Assembly: GCA_905116865.2 (NCBI GenBank)
Contig: CAJHNH020008412.1
Coordinates: forward strand, 219,001 to 283,000
Length of the DNA: 64,000 bases
Origin: Candidula unifasciata
Taxonomy: Eukaryota > Mollusca > Gastropoda > Stylommatophora > Geomitridae
Direction of reading: 5' to 3'
Position numbers and translations under genes: made by a program. The notes below the pieces were generated by a model. The model was not told the DNA's origin, searched no databases, and worked only from the letters and a program-made list of their open reading frames with translations. Shown piece after piece: positions 58,101 through 64,000 of this stretch (positions within the stretch are counted from its first letter, which is position 1; every line of letters starts with the position of its first letter).

Positions 58101-61100
58101 CCATAAAAAATAATACTTCATTTTTATCTGTTTGGAGTAGGAATTCACATAAGTGCATTTGACCTTTTTTTTTTAAAGTATCCATAAGCCATGAGTTGTT
58201 AAACCTAAGGCTCGGTATTATGGATATTGCAACCCTTCGGCCTTGATTTCATGATAAATACTGTAAATCTGGGAGAAATGTGGCTTTTCTGCCTATCCAC
58301 GGGCGGGAAGCTGTACCACAAGGAGTTTGTCACCCGGTCACCGCGCAATCCGGTTTAGCCAACTACGCTAGAGAGCCGGGCTGACATTTTGTCAAAGGAC
58401 AGTAACAGCCCTAAAAATGCAATCAAGTGAACATGGCCGAAATTACACATAGGTGACTTAGAGCAAACGAATATGTCAATGACAGTTTTGTTTCACTTGG
58501 ATAAGTTGCTTAGATTAATACATTTCCCAGACATACACCATTTTCCTCTTTTAAAAAAATGAAAATAAAAATTTATAGATTAATATCTAGTGATGACACT
58601 TAATGAAACAAAAAATATGTTGTGATGACAGTTAAAGAAACAACTGACCATAAAATAATTTTACAAAATAAATCAAATTAGTTATCCTGAATACAGAAAT
58701 AGTCGTTAAATGATGTGACATGTTAATGTACACTGCATCATCATATTTCACTGTATCTTCTTTGTATTCACCGGCTGTCAGCTCCGGCAGAAATTTGTGG
58801 TTGTTTGTCCACTTCTGGACTTTTGACTTTTTTCCAGAACTTGAGTTTTGTATGCATATCCATTGTATAGGTCTGGCTTATTTGTATGCAGATTTTTGGT
58901 TCCTCATCTCTCAGGCAGATGCACCCTGACTTTGAAGGAAATACCCCTGACTACACTTTTATGACATGCTTATCATGGAGTAGGGGGTTATTTGATTCCC
59001 CACCCCCTCCCACACTTGCACCCTGGAACCCACACAGGGGGTTCTGACTTACCCATTTGTATCTTCTTTTGCCCTTTCGCCTCCAATGGAACAACATAGG
59101 CCTTCAACTAACTCATGCTGAGTCATCTTATCCTTTGCTGTTGCACGCAGGTCACCGACATCGGCGACCGGGTCGCTCATTGGCTGGCCAGTTGACGACT
59201 TCGTCTCAGGTTGGGACAATATTTGGGTCTGTCTCCTTTGATCGCATCAACACTGCAAGACTTCTTTTCAGAGCTGCTTGGTGGTAAGCAGTGCTAAGTC
59301 ATTGTATAATGCCCACATAATCTAGTCACAACTATAACCAAAAGCTCCCCCTTCAGGGATGCTGGTTAAAAGTGATTACTTTTTGTCCGCAATCCAAGCC
59401 AAGTCAAGCAGGTCACTCCATGTCCTGCCCATCCCTTTAACTTTACCCCCTAGTTCCTTTCTCCAAGATTTTAATGTCCATGCACCTGTGGGTTCCAATG
59501 CAAAGACATTCTAGTTATATTGTTCTCAGGTTGACGTTGTTGAAAAGAAAAGATTTGAGGAGAGGAAACAAAGGCAGGCTCTGAAACGTAAACGGCAAAG
59601 TCGAGGGCCGCGAGTTGAAATCTGGGTGTTGCCGGATGGAACCAGTACACAAGATAGAGTAAAAGAAGAAGATGATGATGAAGATCTGAGCTCATTATCG
59701 GCCATTGAGGTAAGAAACTAGATGTTAGGCAACTATCAAATCACAGTATAACTTCTTTCCTGTTTTTATATTTCAACTGTTTTCAAATTATGATTTTTTT
59801 TCTAAACGAAAGATAGATTTTGTATTCCTATGTAATATGCTATGTAATATGCTCTGTCCACCTTCCACCACACAAAATTTTCTGACCAGATACAATCTCA
59901 AACACTAAACTACTCAAGTCACAAACCAAGAAACTCTAGACAGTATGATAACCAAGAGAAGACGGAAATGGCTTGGCCACGTTATGAGAATGAATCCTGA
60001 TATACCTGCCAAAACAGCTCTCACATGGATACCAGAGGAAAAGAGAAAAAAAGGGGTGCCCAAAAACAACACAGAGACGAAGGATGGAAAGTGACCTAAG
60101 TCTGGCATCTTTGACATGGAAAACTGCATCGAAGATTGCACAGGACAGGAAAGCATGGAAAGTCCTCTCTGAAGCCTCATGTGCCACTAGGCATAACGAG
60201 AACTGATGATGATGGTGTAATATGCTGGTTATTTGTATTTTCTTGAATATACACAAATATTGAGAGCCAACATCTTATAGCAGCTAAACACTCGCTTGCG
60301 AAATTGAAGGTCATTGGTTCAAATCTGAACGGACCCAGACTTTAAAAAAAATTTTTTTTACCCTGGTCGACCCATCCTTGAATGCCTAATAGGTAAAGTC
60401 CTGGGATGTAAAGGCAGCTGGGATAATGATGACCACATCACATACTGAGTGCCGATTGGTCTGTAAAATATAGATCTAGCACTATATTCCAAGTACGGCT
60501 GACGGTGCGGAAAGGGGTTCTTTACTTTTACACAAACTATTGTTGTATTCTGGGAATTATAGATTGTTTTTGTGTCCTATGACAGAAGACAGGTTAAAGT
60601 TTTGATTTGTGATAGAAGACATTTTTTTTTTTAGTTGACAGATTTTGCTTCATCTTTTCTAATTTTTATTGTATGCACCTGACAAAATACGATGCAATAT
60701 GCCAGGCAGGAAATTATAAATAAGAAAAACAATTATTTGTGTATTGGCCAACAAAAACAATAAAATAAAGAGTTTCTGCAAAGACTGGGAAAAGAAGAGT
60801 TGCTGAAAGAAATTAGAAAAAAAAATGTGAAATATTTCAGAGATATCAAAAGATGTAACACTCTTTTGAAAATTATTCTGAAGAGGAAAGGTCAAAAACG
60901 AGAGAGAAAGGGTACATAGGGATACAAGTGGGTAGACAATCAAGAGATGGATAAACAAGAGTCTGATAGAGTGTATACCCAGGACTAGGGACAAAGCATG
61001 TTGGAGATCCATCACAGCCGACCCTCATTGGAGAGGTGACACCTGATTGATTATTTATGTCTTCTTTGTTCAAATTTATAACAGAAAAACATTGCTTTTG

Positions 61101-64000
61101 TCTCCTGAAACTGTGATCTTCTACACTTCCTCTTTTACCGCTTCAGAATAGAGGAAGGTATAAAGTTTCTTGCTCTTCCGGCTGCCTTGACCACAGACAG
61201 ATCTTTTCATCTTGTTTTTGGTCCACCATATGCTTTACATGCGTCTCTCCTGTTTATTTGCCTTGTACGATGTGACGTCACAAGGCATTAAGTGGGCAAA
61301 CCATTTAATTTAATTTCTGTGTATGTTATTTAGAATTGGTTCTGCAGGCTTGTTCTCTTAGGGCTTCATTACTGATTTTTATCTCTTCTGATCACTCCTA
61401 TGACTCTTCTTAGACTTCTATGACCCTTCCCAGACTTCTATGACCCTTCTCAGACTTCTATGACTCTTCTGAGACATTTCATTTTCATGGTTACTAATTT
61501 TCTTCTGTAATCTTCATTTCAGCTAAACAAGCGCTTTGTGCTGACTTACTTGAACGTCCATGGCAAACTCTTCACCAAAATCAAGTGAGTTCTGAATCTA
61601 GTTTTTGCTTCATCTTTTTGTTTTATCCGTTTGGTTTTTTTCCACCTTGTCTTATATTAATTTTTGTCTATCTTGCTTTTGTTTTAACTAATTTTTTTGT
61701 TTTGTTTATTTCATGTTTTTTGTTTTTGTTTCATCTTATTTTTGTTTTTATCTTGTTTTTTGTTTTATCTTGTTTTGCATTATCATAATTTTGTTTCATC
61801 TCGTTTTTGCTTCATCTTAATTTTGTTTCATCTCATTTTTGTTTTTGCTGACCATTTACTTTTAGTCATAGCACAATCGTATACTTGTTACTGCTGGTTT
61901 TATCTGATGCTTAGCAACTTAGGGTGAATTAAATGTGGCAGCAAAGTTGCATCACAGTGTCTCATCATGCCTGGTCGACTTCCATCATTTCTTGATGTGT
62001 TTTTTTCCCCCAGGGTCAGACTGTTAATAGTCTTTCGGAGTTCATCTTTGTGTTCGTTCTATATCAAGCTCTCTCCATTTGTGGGTTCTCTGGTCCCATT
62101 GAAGTAGGGAACAAAGAACAGACTTACTGCCTCCCTAACAAATGTGTCTTAGAGTTGACTAATTATGGCTTGTCCTTCGAAGTTGGAGTGCATCTCCTTG
62201 AGAGGTGAGGAACCAACAGTCTGCATACAAATAATACAGATCTGTAAAACGGAGGTGCGTGCAACACTCAGGTTCTAGAAAAAGATTAAAGTCCAGAAGA
62301 GGACAAACAACCAGAACTTTCTGCCAGAGTTTAGAGCTGATGAACACGAAGAAGAATAAAGAAATATGTTCTTCTTGTTCTTGCTTAATATCAAGTTCAC
62401 TGGAGGCAAGTCCGTATCAAGTTCATCAGGGAGGTCAGAATCCATTTCATGGGTTGTCAAATCAGCATCAAATTCATCAGAGAGCAGGCCAGTATCAGGT
62501 TCATGAGTTGTCAGATCAGTATCAAGTTCATCAGGGAACAATTCAGTATCAAGTTCATCGGGGAACAGTTCAGTATCAAGTTCATCGGAGAACAGGTCAG
62601 GATCAGTTTCATGGGTTTTCGGATCAGTATCAAGCTCATAGCTCATTGGGTGTAAGGTTGCACCTTAGAATAAAACATGACTTGTACAGCTAACCGTAAA
62701 GAATATAAATATTGAGATTCTTCTACACCCACACTAATCATCGGTTTTAGTTCTAGATCTCCACCCCCCCCTTTCCCCCGGCGGAAAGAAAATCATTTTG
62801 ACAGTGATAAAGAGATTATATTGGCATGTGATAACTGGTTTAGCATTTAAAAAAATGGGTGTTCTGTTCCTAAGTTGGTCATCAGTTCAAGTGATGGCTG
62901 TGTTGGGAAGAAAAAAATCTTCTTTTTCTTCCTATAGTTCCAGCCATGTGGCATTGATAGTCGTGTATCCACAACTTTCTATCTCATGTACTTTCAGTCA
63001 GCTCTGACACAGATGATTTTCCCTGCTATGATGTCAGACTGTCCAGCGTCTTCTCTCTCTGTCTCCCTGTCCCTCTTTTCCTCTCCAGCTTTCACACTGT
63101 CATAATATTCTTTGGTTTTATCATTCTCATGACATGACCAGAGATGTAAATTGCCTCCTTCTGATGTGGGCAAACAGTTTTCTTCATGAGTCAGTTTCTT
63201 TAAAGACGTCTTCATTAGTATTTTGATCTGTCCGGGGTGTTTTACATCATTCATCTGTAAAACCACATATCTGCCACTTCTACAAAGTTTTACAAATTAT
63301 AGACTATATAACTTTTATGTGAAACAAACTGTGGTTGGTCAAGCTTATGAAGGTGGAAGTCATAGACATTGTTTCTTGCACGTCTGTCATCTGTGATGCA
63401 TATCCTTCCCTGTTCTCTGAGGAAGTATTACAACAGTTTTCTCAGTGCTCAGGTGGCTGGGTCACACCTGGAGAATGGAGGTTGGCAGAGTCCCTAAGGA
63501 GGTCCTCCATGGTGAATTAATGATAGGTAGAAGATGTTGAGGCTGACCTCTACTACGATATAAAGGTGTGTGCAAGTAGGACATGAACAATACAGGTAAT
63601 GAGGTGGAATCATGGGAACAAAATGCCATGGACTGTGTTGTGTGGAGGGGATACATCAGGAAGGGAATGAAAATGAAGGAAGAAGTGTTTTCACAAAGGC
63701 TGAGAGTCTGAGAAGAACACACTAAACATAAATGTTGACAACAATGGTCCTGAAATTCTATGCTGTAATTGTGGAAGATTTTTTCTTAAAGGGGGCGGGT
63801 CTTGCTAGTCACACTCGCTATCGCCATGGAATATGCGTCCCATGCCTCGCACAGTATAGCACTATTGTCTGGAAGATGGAAAGGTGCCAATCGTTAATCC
63901 AATCCTCGGATTTATGAATCCTAATAGAAGCTTTTTTTTGTTGTTGTTTGTTGCAGCTTTGAGGTTTTTGCGGAGAGTTCAAGCCTGATGCTTCAAGAGT
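35537..64000 (+). CDS. SMG6: SMG6/EST1A nonsense-mediated-decay endonuclease, exons 1-10 (3' end outside window)
   Basis: SMG6 is recruited to phosphorylated UPF1 and to exon-junction complexes and cuts premature-stop mRNAs near the stop codon through its C-terminal PIN domain; it also has EST1-type telomerase links. Ten exons splice in phase into about 1352 residues. Residues 1-14 (MAAGEEIVRISYAH) match the family N-terminus (MAEG..VRIS). Two exon-junction-complex-binding motifs are visible: NRRPAQQIYRPG (40-51) and GKRPDIQIYVPKG (168-180). A long disordered, charged and His-rich region follows (to ~1003), with a DPKNP motif near residue 900. Residues ~1004-1352 are the EST1/14-3-3-like TPR domain (GDIARYREQ, NYGKARHWYLKAQ, NGRPYNQLAILAVYTRRKLD, YYYMRSLAASNPI). 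The PIN domain is not in the window. The N-terminal region is longer than in vertebrates, so the full protein should be well over 1419 residues (inference). It is divergent from BCKDK, 11.4 kb away start to start. Confidence 0.95.
35610..36424 (+). other. AT-rich part of SMG6 intron 1
   Basis: No repeat family or exon recognised. 35950-36180 is very A+T-rich with atttaata-type stretches. Confidence 0.5.
36425..36848 (+). repeat. 43-bp minisatellite in SMG6 intron 1
   Basis: About ten copies of tgtttgtctgtactagagat, followed by actggtgaagttaatgtatgttc. Copies are almost identical, so it is recent; two copies have ttgatgt and one agataatgg. Confidence 0.95.
36885..37090 (+). mobile_element. 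SINE family T3, degraded
   Basis: Head gtagcagagtggctcaatag (A-box-like), later cagatcaactcagtctaaaatagag and gagtgctgattggtctataaaa, as in 60350-60470. Confidence 0.6.
37120..37390 (-). repeat. Dispersed repeat R1, minus copy
   Basis: Antisense blocks ctgtaaactcaggcggaaatttctggttgtt, tgttggttacttgcctctt, gcatgcttgttagggaggcagtgg. Confidence 0.75.
37400..38280 (+). other. Unclassified unique-looking block
   Basis: The phrase caccggatgg(g/a)at(a/g)ggatcca occurs at both ends (37495 and 38218) as a direct repeat. Inside, ttccacgtggcgacc(a/t)gtggtcgttct is repeated three times (38015-38105). No coding or LTR-polymerase sequence is seen. It could be a solo LTR or TRIM, but this is not supported further. 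Confidence 0.35.
38285..38560 (-). mobile_element. LINE 3' end (antisense), same family as 26878-28967
   Basis: ctaacccccaatggagcataggcc, ccaagtctttctatc, gtgggttccagtgcaaagacattctagttatatagttctcag match the reverse of 28730-28945. 38561-39063 shows one R1-like string (catgttgtaagaggcaactaaggg) and otherwise nothing. Confidence 0.8.
39064..41998 (+). CDS. SMG6: SMG6 exon 2 (2.9 kb)
   Basis: Acceptor cttatgttgcag, donor gtaatg. Encodes residues 25-1002 plus two bases of Ser1003. It carries both EJC-binding motifs, an acidic-aromatic block (FYWGMRR, then HILNWGEEVEKAHLEEL, about 426-485), several RS/RG-rich and acidic stretches, a His cluster (HHHYHHHESHH, near residue 865), and the RQLFDPKNP motif shared with vertebrate SMG6. 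The frame is open upstream through the acceptor, but those codons are intron. Confidence 0.95.
42050..43405 (+). mobile_element. LINE (RT domain) in SMG6 intron 2, preceded by an R1 scrap
   Basis: 42050-42115 is an R1 3' fragment. From 42134 the plus strand encodes AQAGFRQGRGTRDHIFNMRL, CFVDYSKAFDC, then (42498-42908) QGCVLSPYLFNLYAENIMRN, the YADD catalytic box, KTKIMHINKT, NFEYLGSLVTNNGD, and (43157-43390) MKYFGHLKRHGSLERTIMEG and GKRGRGRPRRRWVQDVADDL. There are at least three frameshifts. It ends with (GAAT)n. It starts only ~130 bp after the SMG6 exon 2 donor and has the same orientation. Confidence 0.85.
44040..44770 (+). mobile_element. RNase H-LINE fragment
   Basis: GSRSAWVYTAQRMEKTIKED, then TRALAWVVEQATTCAVIVLDS and, after stops, THLGTPE..NGNERAD-like sequence and ERADIINTVRTRLGNN in shifted frames. 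43406-44039 contains only a short RNase H-LINE terminus near 43680-43760. Confidence 0.65.
45000..45390 (-). mobile_element. LINE 3' fragment (antisense), family of 850-1967
   Basis: The minus strand has LKFRRGKRDRGRPREKIQF then SWNKVYIRNY; the plus strand repeats ataaaaccacacctctgcaactctgac as in 1180-1210. Confidence 0.7.
45474..45619. mobile_element. hAT MITE with 8-bp TSD
   Basis: 146 bp, ends cagtgtttctca and ttgggaaacactg. Flanks aattaggg (45466-45473) and aattaggt (45620-45627), 7 of 8 identical. Contains a G run (45499-45516) and no coding sequence. Confidence 0.82.
45735..45895 (+). repeat. (gtgcatttccctaagg)n minisatellite
   Basis: Nine to ten copies of 15-20 bp, alternating ccctaagg and ccatacgg/ccctacgg forms. 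Confidence 0.92.
45960..46210 (-). repeat. Dispersed repeat R1, minus copy
   Basis: ttgttccagaacttaagttttgcgtgcacatctgttttacagatctggcttacttgtatgcag, in pieces shared with 46560-46640 and 58830-58900. It ends 90 bp before SMG6 exon 3. Confidence 0.8.
46299..46466 (+). CDS. SMG6: SMG6 exon 3
   Basis: 168 bp, acceptor tttccacag, donor gtaatg. Encodes SDIDSDGMMSVASKAQ, then AEQILRDSHPFDSQLGNILS and RHPHSEDSLRMMNQIR, the lead-in to the 14-3-3-like domain. Confidence 0.93.
46480..46990 (-). repeat. Two tandem R1 copies (minus)
   Basis: 46480-46740 (ctgtaaaccccagcggaaagc.. to catgcttgttaggaag) and 46790-46990 (gttccaagacctgatttttg.. to gacaggcttgttggaaaggcag). With 45960-46210 this makes three antisense copies within 1 kb, flanking exon 3 on both sides. 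Confidence 0.78.
47235..47540 (-). mobile_element. SINE family T3 (antisense)
   Basis: gtaaatgacctttcagacgtattggacatatag, gtttggtcgacctgggagcaaaggtcattttgg, and a minus-strand tRNA-like head (caccctggtgtagcatctagacac; aagtgtcgcgagttcaaatc). Confidence 0.75.
47570..47759. mobile_element. hAT MITE, 190 bp
   Basis: Ends cagtgtttcccaagc and gtttgggaatcactg. Flanks aattatag (47562-47569) and ggttatag (47760-47767), 6 of 8 identical. Interior non-coding. Confidence 0.78.
47990..48230 (+). repeat. Dispersed repeat R1, plus copy
   Basis: Best-preserved copy: ctgcctccccaacaagcatgtcgtag.. to ccaccggagcttacagacggtgaacgaagaagaagaag. It is preceded by gttccggggccccattgtgggggaaa, probably its 5' end. Confidence 0.8.
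48300..48800 (+). mobile_element. LINE C-terminal fragment, then antisense R1 scrap
   Basis: One open frame (48274-48648): LRRAVGVTIRDEIIREQVGT, ILDYIRRQQVKWFAHLERMP, GRRARGRPRTRWKDNIRETL, to SRHPQR, with tail gaagaagaagaag. The same family is antisense at 54780-55325 and 61125-61440. R1 sequence follows at 48690-48800. Confidence 0.8.
48865..49145 (-). mobile_element. SINE family T3, best copy (antisense)
   Basis: The minus strand begins ggggagtcaccgtggcgttgg with A-box-like core gtggcgttggtgg and B box cgggttcgtgtcccg, and ends in the family tail around aaaagggacctttactttac. It ends 50 bp before SMG6 exon 4. Confidence 0.85.
49196..49382 (+). CDS. SMG6: SMG6 exon 4
   Basis: 187 bp, acceptor gctttaacag, donor gtttgt (weak but in phase). 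Encodes AELQSRLEQVILLDIEVASK, then NVEQMLWKSVYYQVMESYRK and QRLIEILDE, corresponding to family ILLDIEFS and LWKNAFYQVIE stretches. Confidence 0.94.
49390..49980 (+). repeat. Pyrimidine-rich intron start with 44-bp tandem repeat
   Basis: 49843-49975 is three copies of tctctcctctcttatctttcc, agtgttaattatccct. The preceding part is ttctcct-rich with diverged repeats (tcctctactctt, tcccaagtgaggtgg). Confidence 0.8.
50085..50775 (-). mobile_element. SINE family T3 (antisense) split by a LINE insertion
   Basis: 50085-50168 (gtaaagtaaaggacccttttcc..cgaccaattagtgcat) and 50583-50775 (ggtggatgatgttgtcaacatc..ctacaccacggcggct) are the two halves. Continuity is shown by the intact copy at 48865-49145. 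Confidence 0.8.
50169..50582 (+). mobile_element. LINE family LG 3' fragment nested in a T3 SINE
   Basis: ETWSPAKINEALLKVF start, then RANRLKQLERIERKSDDREV, MNGCRPRGRPRRRWRDNVET, tail gaagaagaagaa. 5'-truncated; one frameshift. Confidence 0.8.
50776..51379. other. SMG6 intron 4 remainder
   Basis: A tRNA-like string on the minus strand (ccgaaggtgacaggtttgattcccggc, 51222-51248) hints at a SINE head. Otherwise no recognised element. Confidence 0.4.
51380..51597 (+). CDS. SMG6: SMG6 exon 5
   Basis: 218 bp, acceptor ctgttgcag, donor gtaagt. Encodes GTRFFENLLKKLQSSYEF, then VKLALLSAQRVMMFLGDIAR and YREQSSDTTNYGKAR, a core of the 14-3-3-like fold. Confidence 0.95.
51598..52195 (+). other. SMG6 intron 5, first part
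   Basis: T-rich. It contains a ~85-bp local duplication: ggaagcagattgttcataagtaatgtcaaactactgagt at 51818 and again at 51899. Confidence 0.5.
52200..52500 (+). mobile_element. LINE C-terminal fragment
   Basis: The open frame has KMQWCGHVIRSNGLSKTILH then GKRRRGRPRKTWAG and VERADQTVNRNW before the stop; tail gatgatgacgatgatgac. 52501-53190 shows no recognised element. Confidence 0.75.
53195..53345 (+). mobile_element. SINE family T3, tail fragment
   Basis: cactgagtgcagattggtgtacagaatatgagttc and ggtcctttattt match the T3 tail. It ends just before SMG6 exon 6. Confidence 0.55.
53366..53444 (+). CDS. SMG6: SMG6 exon 6
   Basis: 79 bp, acceptor ttattttag, donor gtaagt. Encodes WYLKAQRIHPRNGRPYNQ then LAILAVYT, near-identical to vertebrate SMG6. 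Confidence 0.95.
53500..53810 (+). mobile_element. LINE 3' fragment, family of 850-1967
   Basis: tacagctgtaaggaaaagacaagcactgttctttggtcgtgtgatga, ggcaggg..gatgatgat tail; equals the reverse of 858-1100. Contains an 11-nt G run. Confidence 0.75.
53856..56365 (-). mobile_element. hAT transposon copy 2, inactive, with nested LINE
   Basis: Perfect 15-bp terminal inverted repeats, CAGTGTTGCCACTTT (53856-53870) and its inverse (56351-56365), with ATGTG directly outside each end. On the minus strand the 5' part encodes a BED-like zinc finger (55853-55662: CKYCKCEIKVKIQALKSH, AKTKKH) and the 3' part the hATC dimerisation motif (54510-54241: LPHSNADAERVFSAMNQI), then, after a frameshift, RLNAILAIKFGL to a stop. 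The catalytic middle is lost or replaced by an inserted LINE (54780-55325). Confidence 0.88.
54780..55325 (-). mobile_element. LINE fragment nested in the hAT element, with ~50-nt G run
   Basis: The minus strand has INTEKTEVMSIGKRK, SEFKYLGTTFTEDGKLDKEI, and then the C-terminal tail of the 48300-48660 family (cctcgtgctctacatccttc, ctcttttggccgcctc on the plus strand). 55064-55117 is an almost unbroken G tract (plus strand). Confidence 0.8.
56568..56645 (+). mobile_element. SINE head (tRNA-like)
   Basis: gccgccgtggtgtagcagctaggcgctcgcttgcaggtcc with A-box-like core; the B-box position reads gtgggctcggtcc. Confidence 0.55.
56685..57775 (+). repeat. 32-bp minisatellite with higher-order structure (SMG6 intron 6)
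   Basis: About 34 copies of gcttttgtaaacctg followed by (a/g/t)c atatactttatgttt. Variants at three sites (gtaaac/ataaac; gacat/ggcat/gtcat; atatac/atacac) recur in blocks: units 2-6, 10-14 and 21-25 have the same variant order. It stops 125 bp before exon 7. Confidence 0.95.
57900..58010 (+). CDS. SMG6: SMG6 exon 7
   Basis: 111 bp, phase 0, acceptor catcctcag, donor gtaaat. Encodes RRKLDAVYYYMRSLAASNPI then LTARESLVSLFDEVRKK. It lies 120 bp after the 32-bp minisatellite. Confidence 0.96.
58165..58383 (-). mobile_element. tRNA-derived SINE, family T2, copy 2
   Basis: The minus strand starts agcccggctctctagcgtagttggctaa (A box) and has gaccgggtgacaaactccttgtgg. Near-identical layout to 9405-9612. 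58384-58735 shows no recognised element. Confidence 0.85.
58740..59010 (-). repeat. Dispersed repeat R1, minus copy
   Basis: ccggctgtcagctccggcagaaatttgtggttgtttgtcc, tatttgtatgcagatttttggttcc, tatgacatgcttatcatgg. Confidence 0.78.
59045..59529 (-). mobile_element. LINE 3' fragment (antisense) split by repeat R2, abutting SMG6 exon 8
   Basis: 59060-59150 and 59400-59529 are the two parts of the antisense 3' end of the 26878-type LINE (cctccaatggaacaacataggcc; cacctgtgggttccaatgcaaagacattctagttat). R2 (59150-59400) sits between them. The LINE match runs to the exon 8 acceptor AG. Confidence 0.82.
59150..59400 (+). repeat. Dispersed repeat R2, copy 2
   Basis: Close match to 145-420, including gcgaccgg, cattggctggc, gacgacttcgt and tttgatcgcatcaacactgc. 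Confidence 0.7.
59530..59709 (+). CDS. SMG6: SMG6 exon 8, acceptor in LINE-derived sequence
   Basis: 180 bp, phase 0, acceptor ttgttctcag, donor gtaaga. Encodes VDVVEKKRFEERKQRQALKR, then GPRVEIWVLPDGT and an acidic end, a weakly conserved insert whose EIW core matches the family. The bases up to the AG belong to an antisense LINE 3' fragment. Confidence 0.9.
59900..60225 (+). mobile_element. LINE C-terminal fragment
   Basis: ITKRRRKWLGHVMRMNPDIP, KTALTWIPEEKRKKG, then after a frameshift a WKTASKIAQDRKAWK tail, and gatgatgatgg. No RT core. Confidence 0.78.
60265..60530 (+). mobile_element. SINE family T3, plus copy
   Basis: Head with tagcagctaaacactcgcttgc and B box attggttcaaatc; then ctggtcgacccatccttgaatg and gagtgccgattggtctgtaaaatatagatc; ends in ttacttttac. 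60540-61120 shows no recognised element. Confidence 0.8.
61125..61490 (-). mobile_element. LINE fragment (antisense) of the 48300 family, then a 20-bp tandem
   Basis: cacttcctcttttaccgcttcagaa, ttcttgctcttccggctgcc, tgacgtcacaaggcattaagtgggcaaacc. 61412-61490 is four copies of tctatgacccttctcagact. Confidence 0.7.
61523..61584 (+). CDS. SMG6: SMG6 exon 9
   Basis: 62 bp, acceptor cttcatttcag, donor gtgagt. Encodes LNKRFVLTYLNVHGKLFTKI plus two bases; family LNKRF..HGKLFT.I. Confidence 0.95.
61590..61855 (+). repeat. T-rich (ttttgtttcatctt)n simple repeat
   Basis: Irregular repeats of tttgttttatcttg and tttgtttcatctt after the exon 9 donor. No gene. Confidence 0.8.
62100..62360 (+). repeat. 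Dispersed repeat R1, plus copy
   Basis: actgcctccctaacaaatgtgtcttagagttgact.. to agagctgatgaacacgaagaagaataaag. Confidence 0.78.
62370..62650 (+). repeat. 30-bp minisatellite open on both strands
   Basis: About nine copies of agtatcaagttcatc(a/g)g followed by ggaacagttc. The 30-bp period keeps frames open, giving 10-residue repeats (minus: FPDELDTEL). Confidence 0.9.
62990..63300 (-). mobile_element. LINE 3' fragment (antisense), family of 850-1967
   Basis: atgatgtcagactgtccagcgtcttctctctctgtctccc, ctcatgacatgaccagag, gtaaaaccacatatctgcc equal the antisense 3' end at 940-1200. Confidence 0.72.
63301..63956. other. SMG6 intron 9 end, nothing recognised
   Basis: A 61-codon plus frame at 63335 and similar frames show no family resemblance. 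No repeat identified. Confidence 0.4.
63957..64000 (+). CDS. SMG6: SMG6 exon 10 (cut by window end)
   Basis: Acceptor tgttgttgcag; one base completes Asn1338, then FEVFAESSSLMLQE, continuing the EST1 helical domain. The exon runs past base 64000. Confidence 0.85.

Noticed and set aside
63335..63520. Small gene (61 codons)
   Set aside because: No splice context or family resemblance; intronic.

Overview
The window is animal nuclear DNA: two intron-rich protein-coding genes in divergent orientation, set in a dense mix of retrotransposons, SINEs, DNA-transposon remnants and minisatellites. Organism (inference): the two proteins are typical bilaterian orthologues. The many LINE families (with and without RNase H), tRNA-derived SINEs, hAT elements, foldback elements and long poly(dG:dC) runs fit a large lophotrochozoan genome, most likely a mollusc. 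The phylum is not proven by anything in the window.

Left half, minus strand (3397-24088): nine coding exons of BCKDK, the mitochondrial branched-chain 2-oxoacid dehydrogenase kinase. Exons were placed from splice sites, reading phase and continuity of the family sequence. They carry the start codon, the mitochondrial presequence, the helical regulatory domain and the N-box of the ATP-binding domain. The last ~100 residues (G boxes, C-terminal tail) are not seen and should lie beyond the left edge, so 1-3396 is intronic.

Centre (24.1-35.5 kb): the intergenic region between the divergent start codons. It holds a 40-bp minisatellite just upstream of BCKDK, a hAT-derived element with a LINE nested inside it, and decayed LINE/SINE copies.

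Right half, plus strand (35537-64000): SMG6/EST1A, the nonsense-mediated-decay endonuclease. Ten exons are placed: a short first coding exon at 35537 with no long ORF of its own, a 2.9-kb second exon with two exon-junction-complex-binding motifs, and eight exons that build the 14-3-3-like/TPR domain. The PIN nuclease domain is beyond the right edge. Introns hold LINEs, a second hAT copy with a nested LINE and a ~50-nt G tract, hAT MITEs, many copies of a ~230-bp dispersed repeat, and a 1.1-kb minisatellite with higher-order structure.

The two genes have no known shared pathway and their adjacency looks incidental. The most notable observations are: an SMG6 3' splice site lying at the edge of an antisense LINE fragment; a terminal-inverted-repeat element carrying telomere-like sequence; a hairpin-rich retroposon with perfect 13-bp target duplications; an open-frame LINE with a perfect 13-bp target duplication; and nested hAT/LINE structures.
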